6,595 nt of DNA. Origin: Actinomycetota bacterium (GTDB lineage: Bacteria; Actinomycetota; Actinomycetes; S36-B12; UBA5976). Within the stretch, counting starts at the first letter, position 1. Each line of letters starts with the position of its first letter. The translations under genes were made by a program, and so were the position numbers. Where the stretch lies: the NCBI GenBank assembly GCA_009923375.1, contig RFTO01000062.1:1-6595 (forward strand), given 5' to 3'. Positions 1-5,025 of this stretch are shown here, one piece after another. Below the pieces are notes generated by a model, which saw only the letters and a program-made list of their open reading frames with translations, did not search any database and was not told the origin of the DNA.

Positions 1-7
1 TAAGGCC

Positions 8-418
8 ATGAACAATTTTGCTGCCAAGCAGGAAGCAATCGCCGCTGGCGACATCACCAAGGTGCCAGTCGCAGTCGGCAGCAAGTATGCTGGCACCCGT
101 TCCGTGGTTCAGATGGATCGCGCCGAATTCGTCGCCACGCAGCCACGCTATGAAGATTTCGACCGTTCGGTCGAAATGGTGCGCATGAGCCTTCGCCGGT
201 CGGCTGAAATTGTTCGCAAGGACGCCGAACAGCTTGATGCCCTGCGCGGCAAAATATTCGGCACCGCCATGATCGAACGCGCTGTCGAAGCACCGATCAA
301 GCGGGAATACTTCAAGACCTATCGCGAAGCCTACGCCCGCGTCGAAGCCCTGAAGGCTGAAGGCTTCAAGGCGCAGCAGCGCCGGGCAAATGGCTGCATC
401 ACAGTCACTTATCGCTGA
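8..418 (+). CDS. Hypothetical phage protein, 136 aa
   Basis: I do not recognise this protein. The reading frame gives 136 residues, mostly helical in character, with a charged middle (about residues 46-80, rich in Arg, Glu and Lys). The C-terminal third is basic, has several Tyr residues, and ends in a short beta-like segment (CITVTYR). No signal peptide, membrane segment or catalytic motif is visible. The start is uncertain: the frame stays open to the left edge of the window, and the only Shine-Dalgarno-like bases before ATG (AAGG at 2-5) sit too close, so the gene could begin upstream. Base and codon use match the other genes (GAA for Glu, AAG for Lys), which supports real coding. It is followed after 41 bases by an intrinsic terminator, so it is probably the last gene of an upstream transcript. 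Confidence 0.75.
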   Translation: MNNFAAKQEAIAAGDITKVPVAVGSKYAGTRSVVQMDRAEFVATQPRYEDFDRSVEMVRMSLRRSAEIVRKDAEQLDALRGKIFGTAMIERAVEAPIKREYFKTYREAYARVEALKAEGFKAQQRRANGCITVTYR

Positions 419-429
419 CGGGATTGACG

Positions 430-452
430 GGATAGGGCATCTGGCCCTATCC
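430..452 (+). other. Perfect 9-bp hairpin upstream of the terminator
   Basis: GGATAGGGC (430-438) and GCCCTATCC (444-452) are exact reverse complements around a 5-base loop. No T tract follows, so alone it is not a standard terminator. It lies 8 bases before the intrinsic terminator at 460-484 and may help it, or protect the 3' end of the upstream message. Confidence 0.6.
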
Positions 453-459
453 TGCACCT

Positions 460-484
460 GCCCGGCTGCGCTGGCCGGGCTTTT
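460..484 (+). terminator. Intrinsic (Rho-independent) terminator
   Basis: GCCCGGC (460-466) pairs with GCCGGGC (474-480) around a 7-base loop and is followed directly by TTTT (481-484). A GC-rich stem with a short U run is the classic layout. It sits between the stop of the 136-aa gene and the Shine-Dalgarno of the next gene, as expected for ending the upstream transcript. The U run is short, so some read-through is likely. Confidence 0.75.
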
Positions 485-499
485 GATTGAGGAACAACG

Positions 500-721
500 A
501 TGGAAAACATGACCGACATATTCCGCGAAGAAGAAGCCCGCCGTCTGGCTGAAGGCCGTGCGGCCATCGCTGCTGAAGATGCAGCTTGGAACGCGCTGTC
601 GCAGGCTGAACGCGATGCCATCACTGCGGAACGTGAAGCCCGCTTCGCTGCGCTGGATGATGCAGATGAAGGCTACGACGATGGCGATGATGACGAAGAC
701 GAAGACGAAGACGAATATTGA
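500..721 (+). CDS. Small protein with extreme acidic C-terminal tail, 73 aa
   Basis: Residues 1-52 look like one or two Ala/Glu/Arg-rich helices, probably a coiled coil. Residues 53-73 form a tail in which 16 of 21 residues are Asp or Glu, ending in Tyr. No cysteine, membrane segment or signal peptide is present. The start is well supported: GAGGA at 489-493 lies 6 bases before ATG. The gene stands between a terminator and a gap with two hairpins. Function is not recognised. Strongly acidic small phage proteins include DNA mimics that block host DNA-binding enzymes and also scaffold-like or chaperone-like proteins. Nothing here picks one of these, so DNA mimicry is only a suggestion. The tail is encoded by a perfect 6-base tandem repeat, so its length could vary between relatives. 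Confidence 0.8.
   Translation: MENMTDIFREEEARRLAEGRAAIAAEDAAWNALSQAERDAITAEREARFAALDDADEGYDDGDDDEDEDEDEY
692..715 (+). repeat. Tandem repeat GACGAA x4
   Basis: Four perfect in-frame copies of the hexamer GACGAA encode Asp-Glu x4 (residues 65-72) at the end of the acidic protein. Each gain or loss by slippage would add or remove one Asp-Glu pair without shifting the frame. Confidence 0.9.
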
Positions 722-726
722 TCACC

Positions 727-746
727 GGGCTGGCTTCGGCCAGCCC
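727..746 (+). other. Stable hairpin with cUUCGg tetraloop
   Basis: GGGCTGGC (727-734) pairs perfectly with GCCAGCCC (739-746) around TTCG, giving the exceptionally stable C(UUCG)G tetraloop in RNA. It starts 5 bases after the stop of the acidic protein gene. No T tract follows, so it is more likely an mRNA end-stabiliser, pause site or weak terminator than a strong one. Confidence 0.65.
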
Positions 747-755
747 ACCACCACC

Positions 756-768
756 GGGCCAGCGGCCC
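756..768 (+). other. Short GC-rich hairpin
   Basis: GGGCC (756-760) and GGCCC (764-768) pair around a 3-base loop. This is the second hairpin in the 66-base gap, lying just before the Shine-Dalgarno at 775-780. It could limit or pace access to the ribosome site of the next gene. The evidence is structure only. Confidence 0.35.
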
Positions 769-774
769 ACCATC

Positions 775-780
775 AAGGGG
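775..780 (+). promoter_or_regulatory. Shine-Dalgarno deciding the start at 788
   Basis: AAGGGG lies 7 bases before ATG 788 but only 1 base before the in-frame ATG at 782. The spacing selects 788 as the start. Confidence 0.7.
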
Positions 781-787
781 AATGACA

Positions 788-979
788 ATGACGACCACGA
801 CCACGATCAAGCTGTCCAGCCGCGTCAGGCTTGAAGCTGGTGCCTTCGAATTGCTGAAGGCAGCCGAACGCGCCGAATATTTCATGGCTGCCATGGCGGC
901 ACGCCTGAAGCTGTCAGAGCATGAACAGGCGGCGCTGGAAGGCTTGCGCACGGCTGTCAGCAAGTCACGGGGCTGGTGA
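788..979 (+). CDS. Hypothetical small protein, 63 aa
   Basis: Not recognised. The protein opens with a run of five Thr, then a short basic beta-like stretch, then a mostly helical body (about residues 17-60) with Ala, Glu, Leu and Met. It ends in a basic Lys-Ser-Arg-Gly-Trp. No membrane segment or metal-binding motif is seen. An in-frame ATG at 782 would add two residues, but the Shine-Dalgarno spacing favours 788. The Thr run comes from a short ACGACC-type repeat near the start codon. The next gene begins 34 bases on, or immediately if its upstream ATG at 981 is used, so the two are probably cotranscribed. Size and helix content fit a small phage regulatory or accessory protein, but no function can be assigned. 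Confidence 0.7.
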   Translation: MTTTTTIKLSSRVRLEAGAFELLKAAERAEYFMAAMAARLKLSEHEQAALEGLRTAVSKSRGW

Positions 980-998
980 CATGACCAGCAAAACAACT

Positions 999-1004
999 GA
1001 AGGG
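999..1004 (+). promoter_or_regulatory. Shine-Dalgarno deciding the start at 1014
   Basis: GAAGGG is 9 bases before ATG 1014 and directly abuts ATG 1005. The spacing therefore favours 1014 over the in-frame ATGs at 981 and 1005. GGGG at 969-972 could still serve ATG 981. Confidence 0.55.
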
Positions 1005-1013
1005 ATGAAGACC

Positions 1014-1262
1014 ATGAACCCGACCAAGTGCTTCGAACTGAAGCTGAACAATCTGCACTACACGGCCAGCCTGTCGGACAAGTGCCGCGATGGCCATCGC
1101 TATGTCACGATCAGCGTGGCGAACCATGCCGACGCATCGGTCACGATGGCACTGGATGTGTTCCGGCTTATGCTGGATGCCATCAACCGCGAAGGGCTGA
1201 AGCACTATGAGCAGCCGCGCCTGTCGCTGGCGATCAATGGCGATGGCACGGTGGCATCATGA
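1014..1262 (+). CDS. Hypothetical small protein, 82 aa
   Basis: Not recognised. The protein appears to be a small alpha/beta fold. Strand-like segments (about residues 6-18 and 25-33) are followed by a helix (about residues 40-58), then a beta-like tail ending near Gly-Asp-Gly. Two Cys (residues 6 and 22) are present but no CxxC pair, so zinc binding is unlikely. ATG 1014 is chosen from Shine-Dalgarno spacing. A start at 981 would add 11 residues and place the gene one base after the previous stop. Its stop overlaps the next gene in ATGA (1259-1262), the usual sign of translational coupling, so it likely shares a message with the HTPGPW protein. Base and codon use match the neighbours. Confidence 0.7.
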   Translation: MNPTKCFELKLNNLHYTASLSDKCRDGHRYVTISVANHADASVTMALDVFRLMLDAINREGLKHYEQPRLSLAINGDGTVAS

Positions 1263-1585
1263 GCATCGAAGGAAAGCACACACCGGGGCCATGGGGCATC
1301 ATGGCGGTCGCAGTGAACGCGGAAATGATGCCTGTCGCGATCATCGGCCAGTTGGATCGTCCAGAAGGTCTTGCGGGCATCACAGACGCATTCGCTGTCT
1401 GCATGGTGCCGCTGCATGGCGATGAAGGCAGGCCAAACGTGTCGATGATCTGCGCTGCGCCTGTCATGTTTGGATCGCTGAAGATGTTGCGCCGGTCTGG
1501 TGGTTTATCTGATGCCATGAACGATCACATCGACGCAGTGCTGGCGCTGGCTGTCGCTGGGGTCAATGAAGGGGAGCATATTTGA
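1259..1585 (+). CDS. HTPGPW-type phage protein of unknown function, 108 aa
   Basis: This resembles a widespread group of small phage and prophage proteins. They start with a His-Thr-Pro-Gly-Pro-Trp signature and later carry a segment like 'NARLIAAAPELLEALK'. Here HTPGPW is at residues 7-12, and the later segment (about residues 60-79, containing CAAP and a Leu-Lys-Met-Leu helix) matches the second signature in degenerate form. Between them lies a hydrophobic beta-rich region. The group is known from many tailed phages but its job is unknown to me. The likely C-terminal helix spans residues 86-101. The start overlaps the previous stop (ATGA) and its own Shine-Dalgarno is weak, so translation is probably coupled. 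The stop is one base before the ATG of the HTH gene. Confidence 0.8.
   Translation: MSIEGKHTPGPWGIMAVAVNAEMMPVAIIGQLDRPEGLAGITDAFAVCMVPLHGDEGRPNVSMICAAPVMFGSLKMLRRSGGLSDAMNDHIDAVLALAVAGVNEGEHI
1571..1576 (+). promoter_or_regulatory. Shine-Dalgarno deciding the start at 1587
   Basis: GGGGAG lies 10 bases before ATG 1587. The alternative in-frame ATG at 1566 lies upstream of this site, inside the previous gene, with only a crowded GGGG (1559-1562) before it. The spacing favours 1587. Confidence 0.55.
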
Positions 1586-1586
1586 C

Positions 1587-1778
1587 ATGATCCGAACACC
1601 TGAAGACCTACGGGCAGCCCGAAGCAGGCTTGGCTTGTCTGCCGCAAGGCTGGCCGCTGCGCTTCGCCTTGGTGCCAATGGTGGCCGAACTGTCAGGCGA
1701 TGGGAAAGCGGAGAGATCGCCTTCAGCGGGCCGGTGGCGCTGGCCATTGAAGCCATGTTGCGTGATGCCAATGTGTGA
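1587..1778 (+). CDS. Small helix-turn-helix DNA-binding protein (Xre/Cro-like), 63 aa
   Basis: The whole protein is one small helix-turn-helix domain. It opens with 'TPEDLRAAR', has a scaffold helix at about residues 18-28 (SAARLAAALRL) and a turn. The recognition segment follows at about residues 33-42, with TVRRWESGE, the hallmark Trp-Glu-Ser-Gly of Cro/CI-type domains. A last helix (48-58) begins GPVALAIE, also typical. Single-domain proteins like this are common in phages and usually bind DNA as dimers to repress transcription, sometimes the genes beside them. It is the last gene before the packaging block, separated by 59 bases with a hairpin, so control of the late or structural genes is plausible but not shown. 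An ATG at 1566 would add 7 residues. Confidence 0.85.
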   Translation: MIRTPEDLRAARSRLGLSAARLAAALRLGANGGRTVRRWESGEIAFSGPVALAIEAMLRDANV

Positions 1779-1785
1779 AGATGTG

Positions 1786-1804
1786 GCCGGGCTTGATGCC
1801 CGGC
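1786..1804 (+). other. GC-rich hairpin between HTH and terminase genes
   Basis: GCCGGGC (1786-1792) pairs with GCCCGGC (1798-1804) around TTGAT. The stem uses the same 7-base words as the terminator at 460-480, with the arms swapped. Only scattered T bases follow (TGCATTCGTTCC), so it is at best a weak or partial terminator. It could also be a pause site or operator-like palindrome for the HTH protein just upstream. Confidence 0.5.
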
Positions 1805-1837
1805 TGCATTCGTTCCAAGAATGTGCTATTGTGACCA

Positions 1838-2257
1838 GTGAATAACAAGATCGGGGTGCTGCGCTTGTCAGGATTGACGCCAAAACAGGAAAAGTTCGCA
1901 CAGGAAGTGGCCAGCGGGCAATCGCTGGCTGACGCCTATCGTGCGGCCTTCAGTGTGCGGCCATCGACCAAGCCTGAAAGCATTTGGCAGGCCGCATCGA
2001 AGCTGATGGCAAACCCCAAGGTTTCACCAAGGGTCGATGAACTGCGGCAAGTGGCTGCGCAGAACGCTGTCCTGACACTAGAGGGCCATCTGGACGACCT
2101 GAAGGCACTGCGTGACGCTGCGGTGTCGTCTGGGCAGCTATCGGCTGCCATCAGTGCAGAGATCGCACGCGGGAAGGCTGCTGGCGTTCATGTCGAGCGG
2201 TCGGCGGTGACGGTGACAACCAAGGAACTGCCCGCATCGGTGGATGACTTCTGCTGA
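1838..2257 (+). CDS. terS: Terminase small subunit, 139 aa
   Basis: This is the DNA-recognition subunit of the packaging motor. It binds the phage pac or cos region as a ring and directs the large subunit to cut. The N-terminal part (about residues 13-70) matches the Terminase_2 family pattern: 'LTPKQEKFAQEVASGQS', then helix 'ADAYRAAF', then 'ASKLMANPKVSPRVDELR'. A helical oligomerisation region follows, with 'AEIARGKAAGVHVE' near residues 107-120 as in many relatives. The short tail likely contacts the large subunit. Length is normal. The start is unusual: the frame is closed by TGA at 1832-1834, and the first start codon is GTG 1838 with no clear Shine-Dalgarno. TTG 1865, 8 bases after GGGG (1853-1856), is an alternative. 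Its stop overlaps the terL start by one base (TGATG). Confidence 0.9.
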   Translation: MNNKIGVLRLSGLTPKQEKFAQEVASGQSLADAYRAAFSVRPSTKPESIWQAASKLMANPKVSPRVDELRQVAAQNAVLTLEGHLDDLKALRDAAVSSGQLSAAISAEIARGKAAGVHVERSAVTVTTKELPASVDDFC

Positions 2258-3498
2258 TGGCCCTGACGCTGACGCAACGCGCATTCGCGACCAGTCGGGA
2301 ACCGTTCCCTGCCTTCATTGGCGGCTTCGGATCGGGCAAGACTGCTGCGGCCATCGCAAGGGCCATGGCGCTGAAGACGCAGTTCAAGGGCTGCGACATC
2401 GCCTATTATCTGCCGTCGTTCCCGCTGGTCGAAGACATCGCGATGCGCCGGTTCCCTGAATTGTGCGAACGCAAGGGCTGGGCCTTCAAGATGCGTGGCG
2501 GCACATCACCGCACATCGAATTCCCCGGTGCCGGGCGCATCCTGTTCAGGTCGCTGTCGCATCCCGAAAGCATCGTCGGCTATGAAGTCGCGCATTCGAT
2601 CTGCGACGAACTGGACACGCTGCCGAAGAAGAAGGCGCGGGACGCATGGAACAAGGTCATCGCACGCAACCGGCAGAAGTGTGCCATGGCGAACACGGTG
2701 GCCGTGGCGACCACGCCTGAAGGCTTCCAGTTCGTTTATGAACGGTGGCAGAAGCAGCCAGCGCCGGGCTATGTGATGTTCAAGGCGCGAACCATCGAAA
2801 ACGCTGCCAATCTGCCGCCTGACTATATCCAGAACCTGCAAAACAGCTATCCGTCGAACCTGCTGGCTGCCTATCTGGACGGTGAATTCGTCAACTTGGC
2901 CGCAGGATCGGTCTATCATGAGTTCGACCGGCACCTGAACGGCACCGACGCCACGATCAGGCCGGGCGAACCGCTTCACATCGGGATGGACTTCAACGTC
3001 AACAACATGAGCGCGGTCGTCTTCGTGATCCGCGACGGCAACCCGCTGGCGCTAGAAGAAGTCACGCAGGTGCGGGACACGCCGACAATGTGCGGTGTGT
3101 TGGTGAACCGATATAAGGCAGCCGGGCATTCGATCACGGTCTATCCAGATGCCAGCGGTCAGGCCACTAAGTCGGTCAACGCCAGCCTGTCAGACCTGAC
3201 GCTGCTGCGGTCGGCTGGCTTCACGGTGTTGGCAAACAACCGCAACCCGGCAGTGAAGGATCGCGTGCTGGCGGTGAACCAGTTGATCAACAATCAAGGC
3301 ACGCGCCGACTGCGGGTGAACTTCGATAAATGCCCGACGCTGGTCGAAGGGCTTGAGCAACAAGCCTACAACAAGCACGGCGAACCAGACAAAACAGGAA
3401 ACCAAGATCACCTGAACGATGCACTGGGCTACTTTCTATGCTACAAGTTCGGCATAGCACGCGGCCCTGTCGCTTTCGCGCAGATCGCAGGAGTGTGA
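2257..3498 (+). CDS. terL: Terminase large subunit (ATPase and nuclease), 413 aa
   Basis: This is the motor that cuts concatemeric phage DNA and drives it into the procapsid using ATP. The N-terminal ATPase half has Walker A GGFGSGKT (residues 22-29). Walker B is SICDELD (114-120) with catalytic Glu118. The coupling motif ATTPEG lies at 151-156. A YLDGEF linker motif (206-211) leads to the RNase H-like nuclease half, with three acidic motifs. These are Asp245 in GMDFN, Asp298 in VYPDAS, and Asp384/Asp388 in DHLNDAL. All key residues are present, so the protein should be active. At 413 residues it is compact for the family. It starts inside the terS stop (TGATG) with a weak Shine-Dalgarno, indicating coupled translation. 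The portal gene follows after 3 bases. Confidence 0.97.
   Translation: MALTLTQRAFATSREPFPAFIGGFGSGKTAAAIARAMALKTQFKGCDIAYYLPSFPLVEDIAMRRFPELCERKGWAFKMRGGTSPHIEFPGAGRILFRSLSHPESIVGYEVAHSICDELDTLPKKKARDAWNKVIARNRQKCAMANTVAVATTPEGFQFVYERWQKQPAPGYVMFKARTIENAANLPPDYIQNLQNSYPSNLLAAYLDGEFVNLAAGSVYHEFDRHLNGTDATIRPGEPLHIGMDFNVNNMSAVVFVIRDGNPLALEEVTQVRDTPTMCGVLVNRYKAAGHSITVYPDASGQATKSVNASLSDLTLLRSAGFTVLANNRNPAVKDRVLAVNQLINNQGTRRLRVNFDKCPTLVEGLEQQAYNKHGEPDKTGNQDHLNDALGYFLCYKFGIARGPVAFAQIAGV
3489..3493 (+). promoter_or_regulatory. Strong Shine-Dalgarno of the portal gene
   Basis: AGGAG lies inside the end of the large terminase gene, 8 bases before ATG 3502. It is the clearest ribosome site in the packaging block, so the portal can be translated independently of terminase. 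Confidence 0.8.
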
Positions 3499-3501
3499 CC
3501 A

Positions 3502-5025
3502 ATGGCAGTAAATACGACCCACCAAGACTATGACAAGAACCGCCTGAAGTGGAAGCGGTGCCGCGATGTGATCGACGGTCGCGATGCAGTGCTGTCAAAC
3601 GGCAGGGCCACGCAACGCTTCACTGGCACGCTGTTCGACCCGACTGGCGCAGGTGATGTCTATCTGCCGCGCCTATCTGCGCAGACGCCTGCTGAATATG
3701 CCGCCTATGCCGAACGCGCTGGCTTCTTCAACGCGACTGGCCGCACGCTGGATGCCCTGACCGGCATGATCTTCGCGAAAGACCCGCAGTGGAAGCTGCC
3801 AGCGGCCATCGAACCGTTCACGACCGACATCAGCCTGTCGGCCACGAACCTGCGCGAATTTAGCGAACAGATGGTCGAACAGCAGATCGCGGTCGGTCGG
3901 GTCGGCATCATGGCCGACTATCCTGCTGATGTGCCTGCGGGCGTGACGGTGGCTATCGCAGAACAAATGAACATTCGACCGTTCCTTCGGCTTTATAAGG
4001 CCGAAACGATCCTGAACTGGCGCACTAGCATAGTGAACAGCGCAAGGGTGCTGACCATGGTCGTGCTTCAGGAAACGCTGGACGAAGCAGAGAACAACGA
4101 ATTCGTGATCGAAAAAGAACTTCAGTATCGGGTGCTTGATCTGACGCCTGAAGGCTATCGGGTGCGCATCTTCGATGATGAACTGGACTTGCGCAGTGAA
4201 GTCTATCCGCTGATGCGTGGCCAGCCCATGAACTTCATCCCGTTTGAAATTCTGGGCGCGAATTCGTGCGATGATGCCGTGCAGAAGCCACCGCTGATCG
4301 ACTTGGTGGACACCAATCTGGCCCACTATCGCAACAGTGCCGACTATGAACACGGTCTGCACTTCACCGGGCTGCCGACGCCTTATGTCGCTGGCGTGCA
4401 GCTTGCCGAAGGTCAGACGCTATCGCTTGGGTCGATGACGGCTTGGGTGTTCCCTGATCCGCAGGCAAACGTCGGCTTCATGGAATTCACCGGGGCTGGT
4501 CTTGGCGCACTGGAAACGGCCCTGAAGGCAAAAGAACAGCGCATGGCCGTTCTGGGCGCACGAATGCTGGCCGACGACAAGCGCACGGCTGAAGCCTTTG
4601 GCACGACCGAACTGAAGACTGCCGGTGAACGGTCGGTCTTGGCTTCGATCAGCCGGTCGGCATCTGACGCCATGACGCGGGCGTTGAACTGGATGGCACG
4701 CTGGGTCGGTGCGCCAGAAGAAGCAGAATTCAGCCTGAACACCGACTTCGGTGCCAGCAGGATGCAGCCGCAGATGTTGACGGCGCTGATGGGTGCCTAT
4801 CAGGGCGATGCGATCCCGCTGTCTGTCCTGTTCGACAATCTTCAGCGCGGCGAGATTGTCAGCCCTGACATGGAATTCGAGGAATATCAGCAGCAGCTTG
4901 AAGATCAAGGGCCAAGCATCGCTGAACCTATGCAGCAACAAGGCCAGCAGGATCAGATCGACCCGGCAGTCGCGGCGGGCGAAAACAATCTTCTAGCAAC
5001 GCTGCGCAATCGTCTGGGGCTTTAA
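3502..5025 (+). CDS. Portal protein, DUF4055 type, 507 aa
   Basis: Portal proteins form the twelve-subunit ring at one head vertex through which DNA enters and leaves and on which the terminase docks. The sequence fits the DUF4055 family, found directly after terminase genes and regarded as portal proteins. It has an N-terminal 'YLPRLSAQTPAEYAAYAERAG' region (54-74) and 'FFNATGRTLDALTGMIFAKDP' (75-95). A central block contains 'PLIDLVDTNLAHYRNSADYE' (264-283), then 'GLPTPYVAG' (290-298). A helical segment 'LETALKAKEQRMAVLGARML' (337-356) is followed by 'ERSVLASISRSASDAMTRALNWM' (376-398). The C-terminus (462-485) is rich in Gln, probably flexible. Length is usual. The position right after terL with a strong Shine-Dalgarno supports the call. 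Its TAA stop overlaps the next start (TAATG). Confidence 0.93.
   Translation: MAVNTTHQDYDKNRLKWKRCRDVIDGRDAVLSNGRATQRFTGTLFDPTGAGDVYLPRLSAQTPAEYAAYAERAGFFNATGRTLDALTGMIFAKDPQWKLPAAIEPFTTDISLSATNLREFSEQMVEQQIAVGRVGIMADYPADVPAGVTVAIAEQMNIRPFLRLYKAETILNWRTSIVNSARVLTMVVLQETLDEAENNEFVIEKELQYRVLDLTPEGYRVRIFDDELDLRSEVYPLMRGQPMNFIPFEILGANSCDDAVQKPPLIDLVDTNLAHYRNSADYEHGLHFTGLPTPYVAGVQLAEGQTLSLGSMTAWVFPDPQANVGFMEFTGAGLGALETALKAKEQRMAVLGARMLADDKRTAEAFGTTELKTAGERSVLASISRSASDAMTRALNWMARWVGAPEEAEFSLNTDFGASRMQPQMLTALMGAYQGDAIPLSVLFDNLQRGEIVSPDMEFEEYQQQLEDQGPSIAEPMQQQGQQDQIDPAVAAGENNLLATLRNRLGL

Noticed and set aside
424..453. Promoter-like pair TTGACG and TATCCT with 18-base spacing
   Set aside because: The spacer is the 430-452 hairpin and the terminator follows at once, so a transcript would end after about 25 bases. 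Match quality is modest, so I read it as chance.
673..996. Minus-strand frame of 107 aa with a poly-Ser and a poly-Val run
   Set aside because: The runs are the reverse reading of the acidic and Thr-rich repeats. The frame crosses two convincing + strand genes and their hairpins.
921..1013. N-terminal extension of the 82-aa gene to ATG 921
   Set aside because: It would overlap the previous gene by 59 bases in another frame with no Shine-Dalgarno. The extra residues are basic and unlike the rest.
1582..1587. Perfect TTGACA -35 hexamer
   Set aside because: It spans the stop of one gene and the first base of the next start codon, and no acceptable -10 lies 16-18 bases downstream.
3673..4362. 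Long minus-strand open frame (229 aa) under the portal gene, and other minus-strand frames
   Set aside because: It lies opposite a well-recognised portal gene, has no recognisable domain or ribosome site, and is the usual shadow of a GC-rich gene with biased codons.
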